Part shown: piece after piece, positions 1 to 10,932 of the stretch | How the letters are laid out: every line of letters begins with the position of its first letter | Numbering within the stretch: the stretch's first letter is position 1 | Origin: Chimonanthus salicifolius | Lineage: Eukaryota > Streptophyta > Magnoliopsida > Laurales > Calycanthaceae | NCBI GenBank assembly: GCA_013350335.1 | Contig: CM023537.1 | Span: forward strand, 44,204,111 to 44,268,110 | Reading direction: 5' to 3' | Length of the DNA: 64,000 nucleotides | The notes under the pieces: model-generated | What the model was told of the DNA's origin: nothing | The model's database searches: none | The model's input: only the letters and a program-made list of their open reading frames with translations | Made by a program: the position numbers and the translations under genes

Positions 1-42
1 GTGGCTTATCTTAAGAACTTTCTAATGTGGGATTAAGAAAGG

Positions 43-52
43 CTATAAAAGG
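43..52 (+). promoter_or_regulatory. TATA box of LTR 'a'
   Basis: CTATAAAAGG lies in an A/G-rich stretch and is followed about 60 bases later by a CT-rich leader (TCCTCTCTCTCCCTCTCTC). The same position in the other LTRs reads TTAAAAGG or AATAAAAGG, so it marks the U3/R boundary. The start site is inferred to lie around 75-85. Confidence 0.55.
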
Positions 53-1030
53 AGAGATCAAGAGGGATACACTGGTTTTCACATCCTTTATTGTTGAGTT
101 TATTCCTCTCTCTCCCTCTCTCAATTCATCATTCTCTTCCACACGGCAAGAGCAAGGAGAAAGGAGAAGAAGATTGGAAAAGAAAGATCAAGCAAGGAGA
201 GAACAAGAAATTAATAGGAAAGAGGTTAGTATCTTAATGGTATAGTTTTATTTTTGGAACAAAAAGAACCATAGTGTCACGCCCCTGACCCGAAGGGTGG
301 GCCCGAAACGCGACTGATTTTTTTTTTTTGAAAGATAAACTAAACCAACTCACAAGCATTCTAACTGGGCCGGATCAACAGTTGGGCCCAAAGGTCACAC
401 ATGAACCCAACATGTGGACTCAAACATATACCATAAGTCTACCCAACAATAGACATAGAAAATACAAACATCAATACATAATTCCAAACATTGAATTATT
501 ATTCAAAACATTATCATATAGAATCCAACCATTGATTCATCATTACAAAATCACATCAGAGTAGCTACAGAAACGCAGCAGTACTAGTACATCACGTTAA
601 CACACACTAAGTACCACACTCGGTGCTTTACAAAGAAAATGGTTCCAAGAACCAGAAGGCACAAAAACAAGGGTGTTCCTCTTAGTGGGAATCCCAAAGC
701 AACGCCGCAGCTTATCCACTCTAAGCTTCAAACGGAGGATTCTCCTCTTTGGGTTCATCCCCTGAAAGGTGAGTGGGGTGAGGTAACTAGCCCAGTGAAG
801 GAAATATAACAATGCAGTTTTAAAGTAAACAACAGGTTAGTATAAATAATCAACAGTTGCAATATAACATCTCATGCTTGATAATAAAATCACAATATCG
901 AATAAAGTCTCGTCATCATTTCCATCATTTCATCATTCTTCCAGTACTGTTGTCATCCAACGTAGCCTCTAGATCCCATATTGACAATCATAGTATTAAG
1001 TCCCAACACGGTCAAAATACATCCTTTCAA

Positions 1031-1440
1031 GTGTATCTCCGACTCTCACATAGCCGGTACTAACACCCTTCGGGTCAGCAACTGACGCCCACTAGTCCAC
1101 CCATGGTCCTAGTAGACATAAAATACATCCTCGTAAGTATATCTCCGGCTCTCCCATACCCGGTACTGACACCCTTCAGGTCATCAATTGACGCCCACAG
1201 TCCACCCATGGTCTAGTAGACATAAAACACATCCTCGCAAGTATATCTCCGGCTCTCCCATAGCCGGTACTGACACCCTTCGGGTCAGCAACTGACGCCC
1301 ACAGTCCACCCATGGTCCAGTAGACATAAAACACATCCTCGTAAGTATATCTCCGGCTCTCCCATAGCCGGTACTGACACCCTTCGGGTCAGCAACTAAC
1401 GCCCACAGTCCACCCATGGTCTAGTAGACATAAAACATCT
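1031..1440. repeat. Tandem repeat, about 104-106-bp unit, about 4 copies
   Basis: The landmark ACCCTTCGGGTCAGCA (ACCCTTCAGGTCATCA in one copy) recurs at 1065, 1171, 1275 and 1379. Each unit also holds GTATATCTCCGGCTCTCCC, a short GCCGG motif and CCACCCATGGTC. The two central copies are nearly identical, which implies recent amplification inside the LTR. Confidence 0.9.
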
Positions 1441-1517
1441 CCCATATGGCCGATATTGATTCAATAGTCCAGGCACGTGGAAGCAGTATTTCACATTTCT
1501 TCTGATCATAGCATTTA

Positions 1518-1688
1518 CCAGCATCATAAACACTCTTACCATAGTTCGTCGAGTCTAGGACCAGCATCATAAGCACTCTTACCATAGTGCTCCAAGTCTA
1601 GGCCAGCATCATAAGCACTCTTACCATAGTGCGTCAAGTCTAGGCCAGCATCATAAGCACTCTTACCATAGTGCGTCAAGTCTGGGCA
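1518..1688. repeat. Tandem repeat, 42-43-bp unit, 4 copies
   Basis: Units start at 1518, 1561, 1603 and 1645 with CCAGCATCATAAGCACTC, followed by TTACCATAGTGCGTCAAG. The last two copies are almost identical and the first is the most diverged. Confidence 0.9.
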
Positions 1689-2344
1689 CATGAGTGGGTT
1701 CATCAAATCTGAATCCACTCATTGCTCAATAACCATAACAATTAAACCTGTTTACATCAAGCTGTAAAGTTAAATTCCCTCACAGTGACTGGGTGGTTTC
1801 GCGGTCTCTGTTCAAACAACAAACATGTGCACAATCAATATACATAGCATTCATATATAGCATGTACACATACAAGCAGCATTTCGAAATCATACTGGTT
1901 TTCCCGATACATCCAAGGTACATGGAATTGAGTCTCCTACTCGGTTTCTATCCTTTTTAAATTATAATCATCCACAAGATAATAATATAATAAAAAGGGT
2001 GCTCAGTCCAAAACTCATATTGTCTTCTGAGCATTGACTAGTTTGACTTATTGAGTTAGGTCTAGATCCTCGGGTCACTTCTCGGTTGTCTTCTAGATAG
2101 GACCAGATCTTACATTTTGAATTAGGCCTGAGGTCACTCAGTGCCCGACTATATAGCGTCGGCCTGGAAGTGAATCACTCAGTACCCGACCAATAGGTTC
2201 GGCCTGGAAGCGAATACAATAGTATCTACACTATAAATAATAAGAGAAGAGGGTTAGTACACATTTTTAGATTAACATTGGGTACTAATCATCACATCAT
2301 ATCAAATAACCATCAAATAAGAACATTTTACACTCTAAAACTAG

Positions 2345-2735
2345 GTCCCTCGGAACATGCCTCCGAACCGGGTACAGTGGCGTCGGATCATCCGAACCAC
2401 ACCTAATCTAGTCGCTGACCTTGGAACATGGGTCTGACTTCGGATCGTCCGAAAATCGGGTTTCGGACCTTCCGAAGTCCATCCGAACTGAAAAACGAAA
2501 AAACATAAGCCTCGGTGGGTCTATGCACTTCGGAACATCCGAAGTGAGGCTCGGAACGTCCGAAGTAGGGTTCGGTCCTTCCGAACTCTGCTCAGTTCGT
2601 CCGAGTGGGTCACGCTGGCCTCGGGCTGCTTCCGGCTTCGGGTGAAGCTCGGAACGTCCGAGGGGTACTGCTCGGACCGTCCGAAGGTCTGACCCTTGGA
2701 CTGTCCGAAGATCGACTCTCGGACAGTCCGAGAGT
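2345..2735. repeat. Array of about 12 short imperfect palindromes (TCGGANNNTCCGA type)
   Basis: About a dozen 13-15-base palindromes such as TTCGGACCTTCCGAA, CTCGGAACGTCCGAA and TCTCGGACAGTCCGAGA occur within 390 bases. The arms (TCGGA / TCCGA) are conserved while spacers vary, and spacing is irregular, so this is not a simple tandem repeat. The region is far more GC-rich than the surrounding LTR and creates spurious ORFs on both strands. Confidence 0.8.
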
Positions 2736-3240
2736 CGTCTTCCTCCACTGTCTGCACCAGCAGACAGTGACGGCAGTCACTGTATGAAATACGAATATAG
2801 AAACAGAGGGTTTTCCGGATTCGGTTTCCACACCTAGCCGGTCCGATGGACTCCTCTGGGAGTCCTCTTTCCATAGGGAATGGTTTTAAGCTTTGAAACT
2901 CAAGTAAGCCATCCGATCTTAGCACCGAAAGCTCACTGATACAAAGAAAACCGAGTTTTCCTTAAAACTTTGAAATCATTTTTCTTACTCAAAACAGGGC
3001 CAAAACTAGGTTTTCTGGATTCAAAACTGACTGAAATTGAAAGGGGAATGCATTGGATACCTTCACTTGGGTTCCTGGGATAAGAATCTGATTTTTGAAA
3101 AAATCTTCCTTCAAGGCTACGGGTGATAAAACTGGGAATAACAGAGGCAATTCAGGGAGCTTGGGTGGGTTTTCAATGGCAGTTGAAAGTCTGAGAGAAG
3201 AGAAGAGATACAATGGGAGTTCAAACAGTAGAGTCTGGGG

Positions 3241-3251
3241 CCATTTTATAG
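3241..3251 (-). promoter_or_regulatory. TATA box of the solo LTR (minus strand)
   Basis: The minus strand reads CTATAAAATGG, a good plant TATA box, about 180 bases upstream of the intron-like donor at 3060. This matches the arrangement in element f. Confidence 0.5.
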
Positions 3252-4045
3252 AAAATCCGGTAGGGAGAAAGGGTCGGTTGGCCACTGCATGCTTCTGCAT
3301 GCAGTCGAAGCCGACGTCTCGAACAGTGAAAACACTGTTTGGTTGTCTCGATTGCAAGTAAGCCCTTCTCAAAAACTGATTTTGCAAATAAGTCTTTTAT
3401 TTGATAAAATCTGATCTTTAATCTAAAACCATGATTTTAAAATCTCGAAATCATAATCCAACCTTACAGATAGGTTGGTTTTTGAAAACCTTAATCGTCA
3501 TAAAAATTTTAGAATTTATCTCTTACTAAAACCATTGATTTGAATTAAAACCATAATTTAACTTTATTTACTTAATTAAACAAATGTTAAATAAAACTAT
3601 TTAGAGATCTCATTTTGGGGTGAAATGGAATAACTAGACCATTCTTAAAATGGTCTACTGCTAAATACTTGTTTTGGATTTTATCTCATTTCCAAAATCA
3701 TTTAAAATAATTAATACTCCCTTTCGGGGTTTTGACGGGCGGATTTAAATATCATTTTCTAGAAAATAAAATTATTTTAAAATCAGAAATACAAATCTTT
3801 GACTAAGAAGAATATTATTAACCAATAATAATCACCTAACAATACAATTTACCAAAATAATAACTACAAGTGGTAAATTACCAAAATGCCCTTCCAGCTG
3901 GACGAGCTGGATCACTGAGCTCACGAGCTCGGCTTGGGCCACACCTGGGCCTTCCTTAAAGCCCTAACCGTAATCTTCGAGAATAACCGGTTAAACCAGA
4001 TTATTAAGCTAACACCCGCCTAATCTGGGGTAGGGTTTTACACTT

Positions 4046-5230
4046 AGGGTTCGGCTATGGTATTTGGCCGAACCCCATGAAGGGAGATTGGAGATGATTT
4101 AGTGGTTTAAATGGAGAGAAAGAACCATGGCCGAACCCCATGGAAAGATTTTATTTAATTGATGGGTTTTAAGATTGAAAACCATCGAGAGTTTTGATTT
4201 ATTCATTGGGTTTATGATCTTAGATTTTAAATCATAAAAACCTTTGATGGTGGTCGGTTTTAGATTCAAGAAATCAATAAAAGAATATGAATTGTTTTAT
4301 GGCTAATTGTTTGGATCCATACTAATGAAAAGAAGGGGTGAGGTTCGGCCATGGTGTATGGCCGACCCCACCAAATATTTAATGAATTGGTGGTTGAATT
4401 TAATGGATCTAAACCATTGAGGAAGGTCATGAACTATAGGGTTCGGCCATGGTGCTTGACCGAACCCCATGGAGTTGTTTTTGGAATGGGGATTAATGTG
4501 GAAAGGTTCCAAATATGGAAAGGTGTTGGTTAATTAAGGAAACAATCTATTTATGGAAGGAGGTTGTTAAATTAGTAAGTTTAATTATGGAAACCTTCTA
4601 ACAATAGAAGGTGGAGTCTAATTAAGGAAACCTTCCATTTATGGAAAGTTGGAATTTTAATTTGGAAACTATATACCATAGGGTTCGGCCAAGGGTATGG
4701 CCGAACCCCGTGGTCCAAATTAAGGGATCAAATGGCATTTTAAATTATGGTTAAGGGCTGATTGATGAATTGAATTTGTGAACCTATTATATGAGTTATG
4801 TGTTGTATATTTTTAGGATACAAACATGTGTTATGAATTATGGTGAAAGAAAGGGTAAAAATGTAATTACACACCAAAATGGAGCATCATGGGTTCGGCC
4901 ATAGTGTATGGCCGAACCCCATGAGTGGTGTTTGATGGATTTGTTTGGTTAAGGATATGCATAAGGACTAATTATTGTAGGTTTAAAGGAATAAGGGAAC
5001 CAATGGCATGTTTGTAAATATGTTAGAATATTGGACATTGGGTTCGGCCATGGTGTATGGCCGAACCCCATGAATTATTTTATGGACTATGTGCCTTGGA
5101 AGTATGAATGGATTGTCTGAAATCTAAGCAAGAAAGAAGTCTATGGTTAGGCTCAATGGCATTATTGTAATTATGGACAAAAATGGTAAACCATGGGTTT
5201 CGGCCATGGTGTATAGGCCGAACCCCATGG
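4046..5230. repeat. Hairpin array of LTR 'a' (about 8 copies)
   Basis: The unit is an inverted repeat, GGGTTCGGCCAT, a loop of about 5 bases (GGTGT), then ATGGCCGAACCC. The stem is often extended by flanking CCAT/ATGG. Copies lie near 4046, 4343, 4439, 4680, 4890, 5040 and 5198, with a half copy near 4125. The DNA between copies is AT-rich with recurrent TTATGGAAAG and TTTCCA words. Confidence 0.9.
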
Positions 5231-5657
5231 GGTTTTATTTATGGACTTAGAACCTTATAATCAAGTGGGACTTGGTGTTGATTTATCATTATATTATAAG
5301 GTAACGTGATCTCGCAAGCGGTGCGCGATCGGTGATCGAATCTTGGACGAAAACGCAAGGATTCGTGAACGGTCTTTGGTAGGATTCCACCTCTTTGAAA
5401 CCATGGGTTTATGTACATTGTCTTTATCTTATTTTTGATGAATTTATATTGCAAAGGATATGTTTCAAATGGTGATTTTATATGCTATGTTTATTTGATA
5501 AAATAGCATGTGTTTTAAATATGAGTTTTTAAATGCTATGATTTTGTATAATTGCATAGCATGTGGTATTTGCATCTCATGCATGGCATGGGAGGGATGA
5601 CAGGTAACCGGGGATCCACACTCCATCGGGGTGTCCGTAAAGCACTAGTGGGGGATA

Positions 5658-5915
5658 CCTTGATGATGAGAATCCCATCAAGAGGAATACTATGTATGAA
5701 GACCCTGGTGATGAGCATTCCATCAGGGGATACCTAGATGATGAGAATTCCATCAAGAGGATACTAAGTAACCGGAGCTCACACTCCGTCGAAATGTCCG
5801 TAAGGCAACTGTGAGAAATACCTTGATGATGAGAATTCCATCAAGAGGAAAGACCTTGGTGATGAGAATTCCTCCAGGAAGATACCTTGATGAGGAGAAT
5901 TCCATCAAGAGTATA
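5658..5915. repeat. Six short stem-loop repeats, CTTGATG / CATCAAG
   Basis: Copies near 5658, 5704, 5733, 5821, 5854 and 5885 each read roughly CCTTGATG, ATGAGAATTC, CATCAAGAGG: a 7-base stem with a 10-base loop. They are interleaved with a GC-richer CCGG(A/G)..CACACTCCGTCGG block. One or two copies occupy the same place in other LTRs, so the block was amplified here. Confidence 0.8.
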
Positions 5916-6677
5916 TCCTATATTTGTGATGGGCGGGACTCATTGCATATGATAGCATGGCATGGCATTGAATCGGCATGATTATGACTTTTATTATCAT
6001 GCAAGGTTTTGGATTTTATCTGTATGATTGGATCTCTATTATCATACACTGTTTTGATACGATGCGTTATGAGTATGTTATGATTTATTATAACTGATTT
6101 GATATATCTATTATGTCTGGATTTTTGGTACTAACCTATGTGTTAACCCTAATTGGAATACCTACTGGGTGCGTTGTACTAACTCCCTACTTCTACCCTT
6201 TAGTGGATGATGCAGGAAACGAGGAAAACGCTAAACGCGGAAAGGGACAAGTATAAGAGCTTAGAACGCTTTTAGTTTTATATTTTGTTTAAGATACTCA
6301 GGGATTTATATTGAGAGTATCCAGATTTCAGAATGTAATAACTTAGGTGAAATGCTATGGTTGGATGTTTTATTTGGATAATGTTGATTGTGATTTTATT
6401 GACTAAGTACTTTGCTATCAATGGAATGGAACTAGGTTCTATTATGATTTCGCAGGTTGTGATTTTTACTCCGCATGTTGATATTGCTATGTCTGAACCA
6501 TTTTAGTGGACTGAGTCCATGCACACATAGGGTTGGCCAGTTAAGGGTCGGACTTTAAAAGTTCGGACTTAGCTCATGTCGTAACGTCTCGCTGCTCTAT
6601 CACTCTACTCTGTTAAAAAAAAAAAATAGACTCTGAATTTACGGGAAGAAGTGAGTGAAAAAGGGCGGGTCGTTACA

Positions 6678-6742
6678 GAATTATCTCTCTCTCTCTCTCT
6701 CTCTTTCAAATCTTGCTCACAGCATAGACAAAGGAGAAGAAA
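6678..6742 (+). mobile_element. 65-bp footprint of an older LTR between two insertions
   Basis: The sequence GAATTATCTCTC..., a CT microsatellite, then AAATCTTGCTCACAGC and CAAAGGAGAAGAAA closely matches part of LTR4 near 56724-56796. It is bounded on the left by the CA end of LTR 'a' and on the right by the TG start of LTR1. It is therefore a slice of pre-existing LTR4-type DNA into which both elements inserted. GAATT and AGAAA would be the target-site halves. Confidence 0.65.
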
Positions 6743-7437
6743 TGTAATACCCTGGATCTTCAATTTGTTATTTTATATGAAAATTATCCATTTTTAATTA
6801 TGAACTTAAGATTGGATCTTATATGGATAAGGAATTGGGCCATGACCTAATTAAGACACAATTAAGGTTAGAATTGGTTTCAATAAATTTAATGGGGCTG
6901 AAATTAATTTAGTAGTGCAATCTATGTTTACACTCATGGGTGAGATATCTATGAAATAATTAAAAGATTATGTATGGCCGAATTTTAGATATTAAATATA
7001 TATGTTATGCGCATGAGATAATTAAGAAGGGAATATGGGCACATAGTACTTTCTAAATAGGGATTAAGGAAGGATTTAATTAAGGAGAGCAAGTGAGGTC
7101 GGCAATTGCTTATCCAAGCAAGAGGCCACACAGCATTGCCATCTAAGGCAAGGGAGGGGCGCATGGCACCTTCCCGATTTGGATTAAATGGAAGCTTAAA
7201 ATGAGAGACAAAGAGGGGGTGCACGGTTTTTACAATCCCATTGCCGAGTTTTATTCCTCTATCTCTCCCTCTCTCAGTCCTCTTTCACGGCCAAAGAGCC
7301 AAAGAGAGGAAGAAGGCAGCAGCAAGAAGGTGGTTCGGCTAGCAAAGCGAAAGGAAAAGAAAATTGGAAGAGCAAGAAACCAAAGGGAAAAGGTTAGTAT
7401 CTTGATTAATAATCTTATGTTTGAAACAAAAAGAACC

Positions 7438-8865
7438 ATAGGGTTCGGCCATGGTGTTTGGCCAAACCCCATGGAGGAAGATTGGTGAGGATTTAATGAT
7501 TTAAATGGAGGAAAAGAACCATAGGGTTCGGCCTTAGTGCATGGCCAAACCCCATGGAAAGACTTGATTTAATTATTGGGTTTTTAAGATTGAAAACCAT
7601 GGAGACATTTGATTGATTTCATTGGGTTTATGTTCTTAGATTTTAGATCATAGAAACCTTTGATGATTGTCGGTTTTAGATTCAAGAAGACAATGAAAGA
7701 ATATGGAATATGGGTCGGCCATGGCATGGCCGAACCATGATTGTTTTTATGGCTAAGTGATTGGATCCATACTAATGAAAAGAAGGGGTGAGGTTCGGCC
7801 ATGGTGTATGGTCCGAACCCCACCAAATATTTTAATGGTTTGGTGTATAATTTTAATGGATCTAAATCATGATGAAGGTCATGAACCATAGGGTTCGGCC
7901 ATGGTGCTTGGCCGAACCCCATGGGGTTGTTTTTGGGAATGGAGATTAAATTTGGAAAGCTTCCAAATTTAGAAGAGTTGCTAAATTGGAAAGCACTTCA
8001 ATTTTAGAAAGAAGATTTCTAATCTAAGAAACTATTCCAATTATGGAAAGTATTGCTAAAATTAAAAGCATCCAAGTATGGAAAATGGTTGCTAAATTTG
8101 GAAAGCAATCTAAACATGGAAGGAAGGTTATTATTTTTGGAAACCTTTTATTTATGGAAGGAGTTCCTAAATTTGGAAAGTTTCCATTTATGGAAAGGGG
8201 TTGCTAAAATTAGAAGCTATCTAATTGTGGAAACCTTTCAATTATGGAAAGGTGGAATTTAATTATGGAAACCTTCCAAATATGGAAGGGTGGAGATTAT
8301 TTTGGAAACACCTAATTATGGGAAGTAATATGAATGGAAAATTGGACATCATGGGTTCGGCCATGTGCATGGCCGAACCCCATGAATTAAATCTATGGTT
8401 TAGGTTTATGTATAATTGAATCAAAGGGGATGGATGATATGAATGTATGTTACGGATTGATGGCGAAAGGAATGGCAAAAAATGTAATTACACACCAAAG
8501 TGGAGAACCATGAGTTAGGCCATGATGTATGGCCGAACTCCATGAGTTGTGCATTGATGGACTTGTTTGGTTAAGGAAATTTATAGGGTCTAATTATGGA
8601 AGATTTAAAGGAAAAAGGGAACCAATGGCATGTTTGTAAATATGTGAAAAATATGGAACATTGGGTTCGGCCATGATGTATGGCCGAACCCCATGAATTA
8701 TTTTTATGGGCCATGTATTTTGGGTTAAAAGAAACATGAATGGATGATTTGGAACCTAAGCAAAGAAAAGGGGCCATGGTTATTAACAATGGCATTTTCG
8801 TAAATAGGTATGAAAAATGGTAAGCCATGGGTTCGGCCATGGTGTATGGCCGAACCCCATGGGGT
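7438..8865. repeat. Hairpin array of LTR1 (about 9 copies)
   Basis: Copies of GGGTTCGGCCAT / ATGGCCGAACCC lie near 7441, 7524, 7712 (short form), 7793, 7893, 8352, 8513, 8660 and 8828. Most are flanked by ACCATA and CATGG, which lengthens the stem to about 17 pairs with one mismatch. Arms are better conserved than the DNA between copies. Loops vary (GGTGT, GATGT, GGTGC). Confidence 0.9.
7940..8330. repeat. Degenerate AT-rich repeats with TTATGGAAAG words
   Basis: About ten loosely spaced words of the type AATTATGGAAAG, TTTGGAAAG and CTTCCA recur every 30-45 bases. They form weak local inverted repeats (GGAAA / TTTCC). The same stretch is present in LTR2 (20795-21180), LTR3 (41155-41540), LTR4 (57590-57990) and LTR5 (63470-63610). 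Confidence 0.6.
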
Positions 8866-9255
8866 TTTGTTTATGGACTTAGAACCTTGTAATCAAATGA
8901 GACTTGGTGTTGATTATTATTATATTATAAGGTAACAGGATCTCGCTAGCGGTGCCCGATCGGTGATCGAATCTTGGACTGGAAACGCAAGGATTCGTGA
9001 ACGATCTTTGGTAGGATTTCACCTCTTTGAAACCATGGCTTATGTACTTTGTTTTTATCCTATGCTTGATGAAAATATGTTTCAAAGAATACGCTTTATT
9101 ATTGAAGTTCAAATGCTATCTTGTAACTTGTTTAAATAGCATGGATTGATATGTTTCAAAAGGTGATTTTAAATGCTATGCTTATGTTAATAAAATAGCA
9201 TGTGTTTCATTGGCATCTCATGCATGGCATGGGGTGGAGGATTTATAACCGGAGG

Positions 9256-9297
9256 TGTAACACCTCGGGTTTTCAGTTTATTATTTATTTAATTTTG
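9256..9297 (+). mobile_element. 42-bp stub of the 5' LTR of element c
   Basis: TGTAACACCTCGGGTTTTCA and the next 22 bases are identical to the start of its 3' LTR at 9976. The match stops after AATTTTG, where integrase sequence GCACCGTTCGAGGC begins. Confidence 0.9.
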
Positions 9298-9915
9298 GCA
9301 CCGTTCGAGGCATTATATGGTAGACCATGTAGGTCACCTAGTGTGCTGGACAGAGGCCTGTGAGCCTGCATTGATTGGACCTGAATTGGTTGTAGAGACT
9401 ACATCTCAGATACAGTTGATACAGCAGCACCTATTGACTGCGCAGAGTCGTCAGAAGAGTTATGCTGACAAGAGAAGCAGGTTCCTTGAATTTGAAGTGG
9501 GAGACATGGTGTTCTTGAAAGTCTCGCCACGAAAGGGATACATGAGGTTTGGAAAGAAAGGGAAATTATCACCAAGGTATGTGGGACCATTTTCCATCAT
9601 AAGACGGATGGGGGACGTGGCTTATCAATTGGGACTCCCTTCACAGTTGGTATCTTTACACGATGTGTTCCATATATTATGTTGAGAAAGTATAATCCTG
9701 ATCCTTCTCACGTATTGAAGGTACAAGACATAGAGGTTCAGAGCGACATGACATACATCGAGAAGCCTGTCCGAGTGGTGGACACAGAACAAAGGGTGTT
9801 ACAGAACCGAGCGATCCAGTTTGTCAAGGTAGTATGGGATCGACACGGCGTTGAGGAAGCCATATGGGAACTCGAGTCAGAAATGAGGAAAGCTCATCCT
9901 GAGTTATTTATGTAA
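9298..9915 (+). pseudogene. Integrase C-terminal part plus chromodomain of element c (5'-truncated)
   Basis: The fragment begins at the APFEALYGRP region of integrase, well after the DDE catalytic residues. It continues through the KSYADKR.RFLEFEVGDMVFLKV segment and the GPY/F motif (YVGPFSII), and ends in a chromodomain ([18 protein letters not shown]...HPELFM, stop at 9913-9915). A small deletion near 9679 (CATATATTATG where others have CATATATCGATG) shifts the frame between the GPY/F part and the chromodomain. With no start, primer site or catalytic core it cannot be functional. It is closest to int1-int3 of the array. Confidence 0.9.
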
Positions 9916-10932
9916 GTGTTTGAAACCCTACTTCACTCGATTTTTGGGACGAAAATTTTAAAAAGAGGATTGTACTGTAACACCTCGGGTTTTCAGTTTA
10001 TTATTTATTTAATTTTGATTATGAATTTTGGAATTAAATCTTATATGGATAAGGAATTGGGCCAGGACCCAATTAGGACCGAACCAATGTTGGAATTGGT
10101 TTTACTAAAATTTAAATAGGTAGGATTAAATTAGTGGTGAATCATACCCAATTTTGAATAAAGGATATTATGGCCGAGTAGTGGATTTGAAATATCCAAG
10201 TAGATGTTAAAAAAAAAATCAAATAATGATTATCTTGGCCGAATTTTAGATGGTGATTTACATATTATGCACATGAGAGATATGTGGGATTTTTAAATCC
10301 ACAATGATATGCTAGATATTTAAAAAGGGATGAAATATCTATGAATTAAATTAAAAGATTATTTGGATTATGATTAGGGTTATACTCATAGTACTTGCTA
10401 TTAAGAATTAAAGGAAGTCTTAATAACGTAAGGGAAAGTCGGATATGGCTAATTAAAGAGGGAAAGTCGGCCATGGTTAAATAAAGAAGGTTTGATATAT
10501 GTCCAGTGTTTTGGTTATAACTTTTCACTCTCATATCCGATTACTTTGATTCTTTTTGTGTTGGAAAGAAGATTGCAAGAGCTACAACTTTTAGTTTACC
10601 ATTGTTCTGATTCGGAAGTTAACAAGGTTAAAACTGTGCTACAATATAGTATACGTGTAAAAAAAAAAAAACTGGGAAACACAAGAGGGCAAGATTCTAT
10701 TAAGAACATTCTAATATGGGATTAAGGAGAGCTTAATAAAAGGAGAGATCCATAGGGGTGCACGGTTTTTACAACCCCATTACCAAGTTATATTCCTCTC
10801 TCTCTCTCTCCCTCTCTCAAGTCCTCTCTTACACGGCAAGAGCAAGAGAAGAAAGGGCAGCAACTAGAAGGAGTTCTTGTTTGGAGAAAATCAAAGAGAA
10901 AGGAAGAGAAAGATTAGAAGAGCAAGGAAGAG

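Larger units (their letters stand above)
762..3060 (-). other. Intron-like segment of the solo LTR
   Basis: On the minus strand a donor-like GTGAAG|GTATCC has its GT at 3060-3059. An acceptor-like CACTCACCTTTCAG|GGG ends at 762, preceded by ACTGGGCTAGTTACC. The acceptor context corresponds to the ACTGGGCGCGTT...CAG|G block of the array LTRs although the rest of the LTR does not align. Inference only. Confidence 0.35.
275..4042 (-). mobile_element. Solo LTR of a second, GGGCGTGACA-ended family
   Basis: Read on the minus strand the unit starts TGTAAAACCCTACCCC and ends GGGCGTGACA. It interrupts the first hairpin of LTR 'a': the left flank ACCATAG and right flank TTAGGGTTCGG together restore the context seen uninterrupted at about 7435. 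The 5-bp target duplication is CATAG (270-274) and CTTAG (4043-4047), one mismatch. No internal domain is present, so it is best explained by LTR-LTR recombination. Its plus-strand start TGTCACGCCCC and nearby motifs (ACTAGCCCAGTGA) resemble the LTRs of element f, so the two families are related. It has no credible ORF; the short frames at 1184-1417 and 2421-2925 are translations of tandem repeats. Confidence 0.85.
225..6215 (+). other. Intron-like segment within LTR 'a' (interrupted by the solo LTR)
   Basis: The donor-like sequence AGAG|GTTAGT has its GT at 225-226. The acceptor-like GATGATGCAG|G ends at 6215. A perfect TACTAAC at 6177-6183 places the branch adenosine about 33 bases before the AG, inside the usual plant window. 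A pyrimidine-rich CCCTACTTCTACCCTTT lies between them. The same three signals occur at the same relative places in the other LTRs. Splicing itself is inference. Confidence 0.4.
1..6677 (+). mobile_element. LTR 'a' of a Tekay-like Ty3/gypsy element (5' end outside window, split by a solo LTR)
   Basis: The sequence is collinear with the complete LTRs further right: TATA-like box, CT-rich leader, hairpin array, GC-rich repeat block, branch-point/acceptor motif, and the terminal block ending GGGCGGGTCGTTACA at 6677. The first few hundred bases of U3 lie outside the window. A minus-strand solo LTR interrupts it at 275-4042; without that insert about 2.9 kb of LTR is present. No primer-binding site follows the CA end, so this is either the 3' LTR of an element to the left or a solo LTR. 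It contains no gene. Confidence 0.85.

Noticed and set aside
1184..1417. 77-aa minus-strand ORF with internal repeats
   Set aside because: It is the translation of the 104-106-bp tandem repeat; no start context or domain, and it lies inside a solo LTR.
2521..2925. 134-aa minus-strand ORF and overlapping frames on both strands
   Set aside because: Produced by the GC-rich palindrome field, which lacks stop codons; frames overlap on both strands and match nothing I recognise.
8053..8419. ORFs with repeated LWKG/YGK motifs suggesting a repeat protein
   Set aside because: They are translations of the degenerate TTATGGAAAG repeats and are not conserved as frames in LTR2-LTR5.
7438..8865. Regularly repeated palindromes resembling a CRISPR array
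   Set aside because: Spacing is irregular, spacers are related AT-rich LTR sequence, the setting is a eukaryotic retrotransposon, and there are no cas-like genes.
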